The notes under the pieces were generated by a model. It was given only the letters and a program-made list of their open reading frames with translations. It made no database searches and was not told where the DNA came from. Of a DNA stretch of 6,108 nucleotides, positions 1-5,894 are shown piece after piece. Where the stretch lies: positions 1-6,108 of the forward strand of contig DATBME010000133.1 of assembly GCA_036555005.1 (NCBI GenBank). The letters are read 5' to 3'. The first letter of the stretch is position 1, and each line of letters opens with the position of its first letter. This DNA comes from DASSCW01 sp036555005. Its GTDB lineage: Bacteria > Chloroflexota > Limnocylindria > QHBO01. The translations under genes and the position numbers were made by a program.

Positions 1-14
1 CGTCCACGCTCTAG

Positions 15-30
15 CGCGTCAGCTGGCGCG
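15..30 (-). terminator. Weak hairpin downstream of the SHOCT gene
   Basis: Arms CGCGTC (15-20) and GGCGCG (25-30) pair around the loop AGCT, with one G-T wobble. The hairpin lies about 40 nt past the stop codon of the minus-strand SHOCT gene. There is no T-tract, so it is at best a weak or factor-assisted terminator, and short GC stems are common by chance in such DNA. Confidence 0.2.
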
Positions 31-68
31 AGGCAGCGCTGGCCGCCGGCTCCGCCCCACGCCGAGCG

Positions 69-422
69 TCAGGCCAGGAGCTTGGCCTTGGCGGCCTCGA
101 ACTCCTCCTCCGACAGGACCCCCTGCGTCTTCAGTTGGCCAAGCTGCATGAGCTGCGCGGTCAGGTCAGGCGTCCCGGCCGGGGCGGCGGCCGATGCCGT
201 CGCGGCAGCGGCCTGCTGGGCCTGCTGGGCAGCCAGCTGCTCCTGGTACGCGGCCGCGTCGGCCTCCTGCTGCGCGGCGGCCTGGGACTCGGCCTCCTGG
301 TTTGCCCACCTCTGCTCCTGGCGGTGGTGCACCCCACCGGCCACGGCCGATGCCGTGCCGGCGACCACGGCCGTGCGCGCCATGGTGCGGACCACTCCGC
401 CTCGGCGGCGTCTCATCATCAT
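69..422 (-). CDS. SHOCT domain-containing small membrane-associated protein
   Basis: This 117-residue protein ends in a SHOCT domain (short C-terminal domain, residues 86-117), visible as LMQLGQLKTQGVLSEEEFEA followed by AKAKLL, the usual 'L..LkelGvlTeeEFe.kKakLL' pattern. The N-terminus is basic (RRRR at 4-7) and leads into a short Ala/Val/Gly hydrophobic stretch at about 14-31, which may be a membrane anchor. Residues 33-80 are rich in Ala, Gln and Glu and probably helical or low-complexity. SHOCT domains are usually found at the ends of proteins and are thought to mediate oligomerisation; no enzymatic role is evident. The start is the first of three consecutive ATG codons, set by a GAGGAG Shine-Dalgarno 8 nt upstream. 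It lies 48 nt downstream of the DUF6325 gene on the same strand, so the two are probably co-transcribed. The domain call is firm; the cellular role is unknown. Confidence 0.85.
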   Translation of the reverse strand: MMMRRRRGGVVRTMARTAVVAGTASAVAGGVHHRQEQRWANQEAESQAAAQQEADAAAYQEQLAAQQAQQAAAATASAAAPAGTPDLTAQLMQLGQLKTQGVLSEEEFEAAKAKLLA

Positions 423-430
423 CGGTTCGT

Positions 431-436
431 CTCCTC
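431..436 (-). promoter_or_regulatory. Shine-Dalgarno of the SHOCT gene
   Basis: GAGGAG on the minus strand sits 8 nt before the first of three tandem ATG codons. This favours the outermost ATG (420-422) as the start. Confidence 0.7.
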
Positions 437-470
437 TGTGTGCTCAGTGCCTATGTGTGGTCGTCGATGC

Positions 471-941
471 CTATGCCGGGCTGCCGGCCTCTTCGCCGAC
501 CTCGATCGCGTCCTGGGGTCCTTCCTTCACCTCGGCGATGAGCTCTTCGATCACCGCGCGCGGGATGCGCTCGTTGAGAATCAGCTCCCCGTTGGCGTTG
601 CGCAGGGCATCCGCGAAGCGGGCTGCCCAGGCGTTCTCGAAGAGCATGATCGCTGCGGACGAGTTGTTCTCCAGCCCGCCGGCGAGGCTGTGCGCGTCAT
701 CCTCGGTGAGCGAACCGCTCAGCTCGGAGGGCTTGGGCTGGATGACAGCGAGCGACTCGTCGCCCACGTCGTTCAGCTCCAGGACGGCAAGTGTCCCCTC
801 CTCGTCCTTGATGGCGAAGATCAGGTCGATGATGTGAATCGTCCCGCTTTCGACGAGGTCCTTCAGGGCGGGTGCGATCTCACCCTTGAACTGGTTGCCG
901 GGGAACTTCACGACCAGCAGCTCGATGGGTCCGATGGACAT
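471..941 (-). CDS. DUF6325 family protein
   Basis: This 156-residue acidic protein has the features I associate with DUF6325. It opens with GPIELLVVKFPGNQF (residues 4-18) and continues GEIAPALKDLVESG then IHIIDLIFAIKDEEG (to residue 49). A second conserved block carries LFENAWA (100-106), then a Gly and ERIP (124-127). There is no signal peptide or membrane segment, so it should be cytoplasmic. The alternating beta/helix pattern suggests a small ferredoxin-like fold related to the DUF1269 group, but this is inference and no catalytic residues stand out. The start is fixed by AGGAGG 8 nt upstream. It is the first gene of the minus-strand unit with the SHOCT gene. I recall DUF6325 and SHOCT genes being neighbours in actinobacteria, sometimes linked to stress responses; the function is unknown. 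Confidence 0.85.
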   Translation of the reverse strand: MSIGPIELLVVKFPGNQFKGEIAPALKDLVESGTIHIIDLIFAIKDEEGTLAVLELNDVGDESLAVIQPKPSELSGSLTEDDAHSLAGGLENNSSAAIMLFENAWAARFADALRNANGELILNERIPRAVIEELIAEVKEGPQDAIEVGEEAGSPA

Positions 942-949
942 GCGGCAGT

Positions 950-955
950 CCTCCT
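950..955 (-). promoter_or_regulatory. Shine-Dalgarno of the DUF6325 gene
   Basis: AGGAGG on the minus strand sits 8 nt before the ATG at 939-941. It is a near-perfect anti-16S match and implies efficient translation of the first gene of the pair. Confidence 0.75.
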
Positions 956-1048
956 GTCGGGGGGTGGCTCGGGGTCCCGAGGTGGTTGGGCGGTGGGTGT
1001 GGCGTGAACGCTAATGCACTTGTCGATGCGCGTCTAGGCGCTGAGGCA

Positions 1049-1087
1049 GCCCGACGCCATTCCCGCTCGTCAGCGAGGGATCCGGGC
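1049..1087. repeat. Interrupted inverted repeat in the divergent intergenic region
   Basis: Outer arms GCCCG (1049-1053) and CGGGC (1083-1087) enclose an inner stem: TCC/GGA (1061-1063, 1078-1080), a 2-nt bulge, and CTCG/CGAG (1066-1069, 1074-1077) around the loop TCAG. It lies between two divergent units, so it could be an operator or a structured leader of either. The rest of 942-1221 holds no convincing gene. Confidence 0.3.
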
Positions 1088-1130
1088 GTGCGCAGGGTCC
1101 CAGGTCGCCAGAAATGCGTCGCTCCGGCGG

Positions 1131-1136
1131 TATGAT
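1131..1136 (+). promoter_or_regulatory. Possible -10 box upstream of the phospholipase D-like gene
   Basis: TATGAT matches the bacterial -10 consensus TATAAT at five of six positions and stands out in GC-rich DNA. The nearest -35-like hexamer, TCGCCA (1105-1110), is weak and 20 bp away, which is too far for a classical promoter. If used, transcription would start near 1143 with a leader of about 80 nt. Confidence 0.3.
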
Positions 1137-1140
1137 GCGA

Positions 1141-1165
1141 GCCTGCCACCACGCGGTTGGCGGGC
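1141..1165 (+). repeat. Hairpin in the putative leader of the phospholipase D-like gene
   Basis: GCCTGCCA (1141-1148) pairs with TGGCGGGC (1158-1165), giving 8 bp with one G-T wobble and a 9-nt loop. It begins 4 nt after TATGAT, so it would form at the very 5' end of a transcript from that box, where it might stabilise RNA or act as a protein site. Function is unproven. Confidence 0.3.
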
Positions 1166-1209
1166 GCCCGCTCGACCGCTGAGGTGCGCGGCAACACCGC
1201 CCACGTGTC

Positions 1210-1214
1210 GGAGG
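1210..1214 (+). promoter_or_regulatory. Shine-Dalgarno that decides a GTG start
   Basis: GGAGG lies 7 nt before the GTG at 1222-1224. This supports the GTG start, which also places the N-terminal membrane segment right at the start of the protein. Confidence 0.7.
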
Positions 1215-1221
1215 TCATTGG

Positions 1222-2514
1222 GTGATTCGTCTGCTTGCTGCTCTCCTCGTCGCCGCCGTGGGCGCCCTGGCCTGGCGCTTCCTGCGCGTGGTGCGTATGC
1301 CGGATGACGGCTCGCGTGAACCGATCTCGACCGATGGCGCGCGCGCCTGGGCGGAGTCGGTAACCGCGGCTCCGAGCCACGACCGATTGGCGGTGCGCTT
1401 CGCGCCCAGCACGCTTGCGTCGCTCGAGCTGCTGCCCGAGGGATCGCGCTTCTACCCGCGCATCGTCGAGGACATCGCGGCGGCTCAGCATTCCGTCCAC
1501 GTCATCCAGTACGGCTTCAAGCCGGGCAGCGTGGCCGACCGCTTCCTGCCCGTTCTGGTCGAGCGGGCGGCGGCCAAGGTGCAGGTGCGGATGGTGCTCG
1601 ATGCCGTCGGATCGGGCGTGGCCGGGGTCTCGCGCGCCATGCTCGATGGGCTGGCCGGCGCCGGGGTCCAGATCGCCATCCACGATGCGGTTCCGCCGCG
1701 CCGCTACGGCATGGTGGGGGACCGGCGGGTGCGCTGGACGCGGGATGGCCTGGGCCGGGTCGACCACCGCAAGCTGTACGTCATCGACGGGCAGATCGGC
1801 TGGATGGGCGGCGCCGGCATCGAGGACCACTTCGAGGACGGCCGCTTCCACGACCTGTTCGTGCGGGTCACCGGGGCGGTCGTGACCCAGCTGCAGGCGG
1901 CCTTCCTGGCCAGCTTCGCCGAGCTGGGTGGCGACCTGCCTGACGACCTGGGCCAGTTCTTCCCTGCTGCCGAAGATCCGGGGTCGATCGACACGACCTT
2001 CCTCATGAACTGGCCGCCGGGCTGGCTGCCGGTCACTGGGGCCGCCGAGCAGCTGATCGAGGGAGCACGAGAGCGGCTCGACATCATGAACCCGTACGTG
2101 GGCGATCGTGGCATGGTCAACCGCATCGCCGCGGCGGCGGAACGCGAGGTCAGGGTGCGCATGGTGGTACCGGACGCGGTGCACGGCAACGCCGTCGCCT
2201 ATGCGGCCTTCCAGTACCACTACGACCGGCTGCTGGCCGCCGGCGTCGCCATCTGGGAGTACCCGGCCCTCGTGCACGCCAAGGCGCTGGTCGCCGACGA
2301 CGAGGTCCTGGTCGGGACCCTGAACCTGGATGCCTGGGCGCTGTACCGCAACCCGGAGATCGCCCTCCACATCCGCAACGCTAGCGTGGCCGAGACGTTC
2401 CGCCGCGACCTGTTCGAGGTGGACATCGGCGCGTCGCAGGCCGGAGCGGCCGCCATCGGCCGACGGGCGCGGCTGCGCAATGCCGCGTTCGAGCGCATGG
2501 CGCCACTGCTCTAG
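1222..2514 (+). CDS. Phospholipase D-like / cardiolipin synthase family protein
   Basis: This 430-residue protein has two phospholipase D catalytic motifs. The first is VDHRKLYVID with H182, K184 and D189, followed by a Gly-rich stretch (GWMGGAG). The second is VHAKALVAD with H352, K354 and D359, followed by GTLN (365-368). Together they form the active site that transfers phosphatidyl groups through a phospho-histidine intermediate. An N-terminal hydrophobic helix (about 2-22) should anchor it to the membrane. Two HKD motifs and an N-terminal helix fit bacterial cardiolipin synthases, which join phosphatidylglycerol with a second lipid, though those usually have two N-terminal helices and somewhat greater length. 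A phosphodiesterase or another phosphatidyltransferase is possible. The GTG start has GGAGG 7 nt upstream. The nitroreductase gene follows after 10 nt, suggesting co-transcription. Catalytic competence is likely; the exact substrate is not determined. Confidence 0.85.
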   Translation: MIRLLAALLVAAVGALAWRFLRVVRMPDDGSREPISTDGARAWAESVTAAPSHDRLAVRFAPSTLASLELLPEGSRFYPRIVEDIAAAQHSVHVIQYGFKPGSVADRFLPVLVERAAAKVQVRMVLDAVGSGVAGVSRAMLDGLAGAGVQIAIHDAVPPRRYGMVGDRRVRWTRDGLGRVDHRKLYVIDGQIGWMGGAGIEDHFEDGRFHDLFVRVTGAVVTQLQAAFLASFAELGGDLPDDLGQFFPAAEDPGSIDTTFLMNWPPGWLPVTGAAEQLIEGARERLDIMNPYVGDRGMVNRIAAAAEREVRVRMVVPDAVHGNAVAYAAFQYHYDRLLAAGVAIWEYPALVHAKALVADDEVLVGTLNLDAWALYRNPEIALHIRNASVAETFRRDLFEVDIGASQAGAAAIGRRARLRNAAFERMAPLL

Positions 2515-2524
2515 GACGCGCCTG

Positions 2525-3136
2525 GTGGAATTCGCGGAGGTCGTCGCCCGGCGCCGCATGGTGCGCCACTTCGCGCCGGAGCCCGTCGAACGCGAGGTCC
2601 TGGAGCGGATCGCCGCCACCGCCCAGCGCACGCCGAGCGCCGGCTTCAGCCAGGGCCAGCGGCTGGTCATCGTGACCGACCCGGAGCGGATGCGCCGGGT
2701 GGCGGCCATCGCCCAGGAAGCGGAGTACGTGGAGATGGGCTTCGATCCGTGGCTCAGCCAGTGCGCGGCCCTGTTCATCCCGTGCGTCAGCGAGAAGGTC
2801 TACCGCGACCGTTACGACGAGCCCGACAAGCGGCCGCCGGGCGAGGACGCCATCGACTGGCCGGTTCCGTACTGGTGGATGGACATCGGCTGCACCGTCA
2901 TGCTGATCCTGCTGGCGGCGGTCGACGAGGGACTGGCAGCGGGCTTCGCCGGCACCCATGATCCCGCGCTCCTCAACGCGGAGCTGGATATCCCGGCCGA
3001 CTACGTTCCGGTCGGGGTCATCCCGGTTGGGCGGCCGCTGCCGGACAGGCGGTCGCCGTCGCTGAAGCGCGGCTGGCGAACGCTCGACGAGTTCGCCCGC
3101 TGGGAGTCCTGGGGTCGGTCCGACCCGCCCGCCTGA
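2525..3136 (+). CDS. Nitroreductase family protein (FMN-dependent)
   Basis: This 203-residue protein has the nitroreductase fold signatures. RRRMVRHF (9-16) is the N-terminal basic motif that binds the FMN phosphate. TPSAGFSQGQ (36-45) lies on the flavin-binding side. The helix MDIGCTVMLILLAAVDEGL precedes AGFAG, the usual core of this family. VGVIPVGRP and a C-terminal RRSPSLKRGW complete the domain. Members use NAD(P)H to reduce nitro groups, quinones or flavins, or carry out dehydrogenations; substrate cannot be read from sequence. There is no signal peptide, so it is cytoplasmic. I chose GTG at 2525 because it opens the family domain directly and has AGGA 8 nt upstream; the frame stays open far upstream inside the previous gene, but that part does not resemble a nitroreductase. 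Its length is normal for the family. Confidence 0.85.
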   Translation: MEFAEVVARRRMVRHFAPEPVEREVLERIAATAQRTPSAGFSQGQRLVIVTDPERMRRVAAIAQEAEYVEMGFDPWLSQCAALFIPCVSEKVYRDRYDEPDKRPPGEDAIDWPVPYWWMDIGCTVMLILLAAVDEGLAAGFAGTHDPALLNAELDIPADYVPVGVIPVGRPLPDRRSPSLKRGWRTLDEFARWESWGRSDPPA

Positions 3137-3156
3137 TCGCCCGATCCGCCGGGCGA
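3137..3156 (+). terminator. Hairpin directly after the nitroreductase stop codon
   Basis: TCGCCCG (3137-3143) and CGGGCGA (3150-3156) form a perfect 7-bp stem with a 6-nt loop, starting on the base after the TGA. No T-tract follows, so it is a GC-rich terminator-like or RNA-stabilising stem rather than a classical intrinsic terminator. Confidence 0.45.
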
Positions 3157-3200
3157 GTGATGCGCCCGCCAGTCACTGCCGTATCCCCTTCGAACGCATA

Positions 3201-3217
3201 GCCGGCCGACGGCCGGC
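3201..3217. repeat. GC palindrome upstream of the DUF4331 gene (copy 1)
   Basis: GCCGGCC (3201-3207) and GGCCGGC (3211-3217) form a perfect 7-bp stem around GAC. The whole 17-bp sequence reappears at 4466-4483 with a single added C in the loop. The gap 3137-3320 holds this element, the hairpin above and the Shine-Dalgarno; I see no convincing -35/-10 pair or other gene there. Confidence 0.55.
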
Positions 3218-3306
3218 ACAGCATTCGGAGGAACGAGGCCTATCGGTGCAGCTCTCTGCCTCTGCCTGCGCGTCGCCCCTCACGGCGTGACGCCCCCCTT
3301 CTCAAT

Positions 3307-3310
3307 GGAG
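3307..3310 (+). promoter_or_regulatory. Shine-Dalgarno of the DUF4331 gene
   Basis: GGAG ends 10 nt before the ATG at 3321. Two other ATGs just upstream (3305 and 3314) are out of frame, so the start at 3321 is well supported. Confidence 0.5.
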
Positions 3311-3320
3311 CAAATGAACC

Positions 3321-4439
3321 ATGCGCACGCTTTCCCTGCGCGCCGTCGCCGTACCACTGATCGTGGTCTTTGCGATCGCCGCGCTCATCCTCGGCTCGAC
3401 CGCCCTGCGCGTCGGTGCCGCTGACCATCTCGATGCGCCGACCGTCAAGAAGGACGGCCGGATCGATATCAACGACGTGTATGTCTTCGAGGGCCGCAAT
3501 GCCGCCAGGACCGTCCTGGTCATGACCGTGAATCCGGCCGCCGGCCTGCTGTCTCCGACCACCTTCCGCCCCGGCGCGCTCTATGAGTTCAAGATCGACA
3601 CCGGGAGCAATGCGGTCGAGAACATCGCCTTGCGCGTGAAGTTCGGTGACGTGCGCGGCGACGGCAGCCAGCGGATCAAGGTGCTCCGCGCACACGGTGA
3701 CCAGGCCGGCCACGGTGCCGGCGGCAAGGTGATCGGCCGCGGCTCGACCGATGAGGTCATCCCCCTCAAGGGTGGTGGCCGAGCATGGGCCGGGCTGGCG
3801 GATGATCCCTTCTTCTTCGACCTCGCTCGCTTCCAGACCTTCAAGGCCACGCTGCTTGCCGGCGGTGGGCTGGCGGACCTGGGCGGCCTGGTCGACTGCA
3901 ACCGCACCAACCCCGGCCCCACGAACTTCTTCAAGGGGCTGAACGGCTCGGCGATCGTGATCCAGCTGCCGGACAAGAAGCTCGCCAAGAACGGTGACAC
4001 GATCAAGGTCTGGGCCGAGACGTCGATCAGGGAGAACGGCGACCGCACCCAGGTGGAGCGGATGGGCCTGCCCACGATCAACACCGTCTTCAACCACACG
4101 GACGCCACCAAGGATGCGTACAACCGGGCCGAGCCGCGCAATGACGTGGCCGACTACAGCGACGACGTGTCCGGCGTGGTCGAGCTGATCACCTCCCTGG
4201 CCGGAACCGCTCCGGATCCCGCCGCCTATGGCGACGCGATCGCCGGCGTGCTCCTGCCCGACGTGATCACCTACGACACCGCGCAGCCCGCGAACTTCGC
4301 GATGCTGAACGGCCGGGCGTTGGCGGATGACGTGATCGATGTCGCGCTGTCGGTGGTGGCGAACACGCCGCTCAGCGACTGCGTCGGCAACGACAGCACC
4401 TTCCTCAACCACTTCCCGTACGTCGGCGAGCCGAACTGA
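3321..4439 (+). CDS. Secreted DUF4331 family protein
   Basis: This 372-residue protein opens with a Sec signal peptide: MRTLSLR, a hydrophobic core to about residue 29, then VGA with likely cleavage after A33. The predicted mature chain begins ADHLDAP, the family's N-terminal '..H.(D/E)AP' motif. INDVYVFEG, TVLVMTVNP and ALYEFKID follow, as in DUF4331. The central block W156-AGLADDPFFFDL and the later GLPTINTVFNH plus KDAYN are also family signatures, and the chain ends NHFPYVGEP. There are only two cysteines (C193 and C354), which could form a disulfide outside the membrane. No catalytic residues are known for this family. It leads a run of same-strand genes with a TPR protein and a nickel/cobalt-transporter-like gene, so a role in envelope metal handling is plausible but inferred. 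The family call is strong; function is unknown. Confidence 0.88.
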   Translation: MRTLSLRAVAVPLIVVFAIAALILGSTALRVGAADHLDAPTVKKDGRIDINDVYVFEGRNAARTVLVMTVNPAAGLLSPTTFRPGALYEFKIDTGSNAVENIALRVKFGDVRGDGSQRIKVLRAHGDQAGHGAGGKVIGRGSTDEVIPLKGGGRAWAGLADDPFFFDLARFQTFKATLLAGGGLADLGGLVDCNRTNPGPTNFFKGLNGSAIVIQLPDKKLAKNGDTIKVWAETSIRENGDRTQVERMGLPTINTVFNHTDATKDAYNRAEPRNDVADYSDDVSGVVELITSLAGTAPDPAAYGDAIAGVLLPDVITYDTAQPANFAMLNGRALADDVIDVALSVVANTPLSDCVGNDSTFLNHFPYVGEPN

Positions 4440-4450
4440 CGGGAGCCTGA

Positions 4451-4511
4451 AGGACCGATGCCACCGCCGGCCGACCGGCCGGCGGTGGACGGTTCGCATC
4501 GAGGACCGATG
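4451..4511 (+). repeat. 10-bp direct repeats, each containing a candidate ATG start
   Basis: AGGACCGATG occurs exactly at 4451-4460 and 4502-4511. Both copies include an AGGA ribosome-binding core and an ATG in the same frame, 51 nt apart. A strong hairpin lies between them. Both ATGs (4458 and 4509) could start the TPR gene. Confidence 0.6.
4461..4488. repeat. Perfect 12-bp hairpin between the DUF4331 and TPR genes (copy 2 of the palindrome)
   Basis: CCACCGCCGGCC (4461-4472) pairs perfectly with GGCCGGCGGTGG (4477-4488) around GACC. It lies 21 nt after the DUF4331 stop codon. The stem is almost entirely G-C and would be very stable. No T-tract follows. Its core (4466-4483) is nearly identical to the palindrome at 3201-3217. 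It may cause partial termination, protect the upstream mRNA 3' end, or hide the first of two ribosome sites. Confidence 0.6.
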
Positions 4512-5894
4512 ACCATCACACCTGCTCACCAGCCACGCCGCGGACGGGTCAATGCGCGATGGATCGGCATCCTGGCCGCGACGGCCGTCGTCATCGGAGT
4601 GAGCCGCCTTCCGCTCAGCCAGCCAGCTCCCGACGTGGTGCGGGCCGAACCCGATGCCATCGAGCCGGCGCCGCAGCTGGACGGCACCGACACGCTCGGC
4701 CTGCTGCCGCCCGACCAGCGCGTGGCCTTCTGGGAGGAGCGCCTGGCGGCCGGCGGCTCATTCCTTGACCTGATCAACCTGGCTGACGCCTACCTGGACC
4801 GCTCCCGCGCCACCGGATCACTCGACGACCTGGAGCGCGCGGCGACCGCCCTGGACCGCGCGGCCAGGACGGCGCCCGACCCGGATCGGGTCACCGTTCG
4901 GCGCGCGCTGGTCGCGTTCGCCCTGCACGACTTCGCGGGCGCCATGCGACGCGCCGATGCCGTGCTCGCGGAGTCACCCGATGACCTGGCGGCGCTCGGC
5001 GTGGCCGGCGACGCGCGCCTCGAGACAGGTGATGTCGCCGGCGCTGGAGAGCGCTATCAGCGGCTCGCGGAGATCGCCCCATCGCCGGCCGCATGGAGCC
5101 GCCTCGGCCGGCTGGCCTTCCTGACCGGCGACCTCGCGACTGCCGAGCGGCTCATCTCGCGGGCCGCGGCCGGCGCTCGAGATGAGGGCGCGCCGGACGC
5201 CGAGGCCTTCTACCGCTTCCAGCTCGGCGATCTCCACCGGGCGACGGGCGACCTCGTCCGCGCCGAAGCCGCCTACACGGCCGCGCTCGACGTACTGCCC
5301 GACTACGTGCCGGCCATGGCCGGGCTCGCCGCCGTGCTCGACACCACCGATCGCCGCGAGCAAGCCATCGCGCTGCTCGAGCGTGCCACGGCGCGACTGC
5401 CACAGCCCGAGCTGCTGGCGGCGTTGGGCGACCTGTACGCCCTCGACGGCGACGTGGCGCGTGCCGAGCAGCAGTACCGGCTGGTGGAGGGGATCGGCCG
5501 CCTGTCGGAGGCCTCGGGCGCGGTCTACGACCGCCAGCTCGTGATCTTCGCCGCCGATCACGAGCGCGGCCTTCCCCAGGCCGTCGAGCGCGCCCGAGCG
5601 GAGCTGGCCGTGCGCGACGACATCTACGGCCACGACGCGCTGGCGTGGGCGCTGTTCCGCAGCGGCGACCTGGACGAGGCGGCCCGCGAGGCCGCTGCTG
5701 CGCTGTCGCTCGGCACGCCGGATCCGCGCCTCCGCTATCACGCGGGTCTCATCGCTGCGGCGCGCGGCGAATCCAGCGAAGCCCGATCCCTCCTGCGCCA
5801 GGCGATGCGCGGGATCGCCCTGCTGTCGCCGCTGCAGGCCCAGGAGGCACAGGCCGCGCTGGCTGAGCTGGATGCTGCGGGGGACCGGGAATGA
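4509..5894 (+). CDS. Membrane-anchored tetratricopeptide repeat (TPR) protein
   Basis: From the ATG at 4509 the protein has 461 residues. A short basic N-terminus (PRRGRVNARW) leads into a hydrophobic segment at about 18-32, probably a signal anchor; a Pro/Asp/Glu-rich linker follows. Residues about 80-440 are a run of roughly nine TPR-like helix pairs. Clear ones are LGRLAFLTGDLATAERL (199-215), LGDLHRATGDLVRAEAAY (near 240-256), ALGDLYALDGDVARAEQQY and ALAWALFRSGDLDEAAREA (377-395). TPR arrays bind protein partners, so this is likely an extracytoplasmic scaffold for its neighbours. An in-frame ATG at 4458 would add 17 residues; I prefer 4509 because the extra codons are the hairpin itself. 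The stop codon overlaps the next gene's ATG (ATGA), indicating translational coupling. Confidence 0.82.
   Translation: MTITPAHQPRRGRVNARWIGILAATAVVIGVSRLPLSQPAPDVVRAEPDAIEPAPQLDGTDTLGLLPPDQRVAFWEERLAAGGSFLDLINLADAYLDRSRATGSLDDLERAATALDRAARTAPDPDRVTVRRALVAFALHDFAGAMRRADAVLAESPDDLAALGVAGDARLETGDVAGAGERYQRLAEIAPSPAAWSRLGRLAFLTGDLATAERLISRAAAGARDEGAPDAEAFYRFQLGDLHRATGDLVRAEAAYTAALDVLPDYVPAMAGLAAVLDTTDRREQAIALLERATARLPQPELLAALGDLYALDGDVARAEQQYRLVEGIGRLSEASGAVYDRQLVIFAADHERGLPQAVERARAELAVRDDIYGHDALAWALFRSGDLDEAAREAAAALSLGTPDPRLRYHAGLIAAARGESSEARSLLRQAMRGIALLSPLQAQEAQAALAELDAAGDRE

Noticed and set aside
82..1007. Two long plus-strand open frames (82-837 and 135-1007) over the DUF6325 and SHOCT genes
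   Set aside because: Both run antisense through two recognised families that have strong ribosome sites on the minus strand; the translated Ser/Ala/Cys- or Gly/Arg-rich chains match nothing I know.
2330..2524. Upstream extension of the nitroreductase frame to an ATG at 2330
   Set aside because: The extra 65 codons overlap the end of the phospholipase D-like gene, including its second active-site region, and read as Arg/Ser/Thr-rich shadow sequence; GTG at 2525 begins the domain cleanly.
880..2778. 632-codon open frame on the minus strand across the phospholipase D-like gene
   Set aside because: It is antisense to a gene with intact HKD motifs. Its product is rich in Arg, His, Gly and Asp with no domain, as expected for the reverse frame of GC-rich coding DNA.
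3230..3234. GGAAC as a -35 element of an ECF sigma promoter for DUF4331
   Set aside because: No matching -10 motif occurs at the expected distance of about 16-17 bp.
3246..3290. 14-codon GTG mini-frame upstream of DUF4331 as a leader peptide
   Set aside because: The nearest GGAGG is 14 nt away, too far for good initiation. The peptide has no run of a single regulatory amino acid.
3240..4529. 429-codon open frame on the minus strand across the DUF4331 gene
   Set aside because: It mirrors the real gene, shows low-complexity Val/Asp/Arg/His composition and no family motif, and covers the opposite strand of a well-supported secreted protein.
4974..5741. 255-codon minus-strand open frame across the TPR gene
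   Set aside because: It is the reverse frame of regular TPR repeats, without its own ribosome site or recognisable domain.
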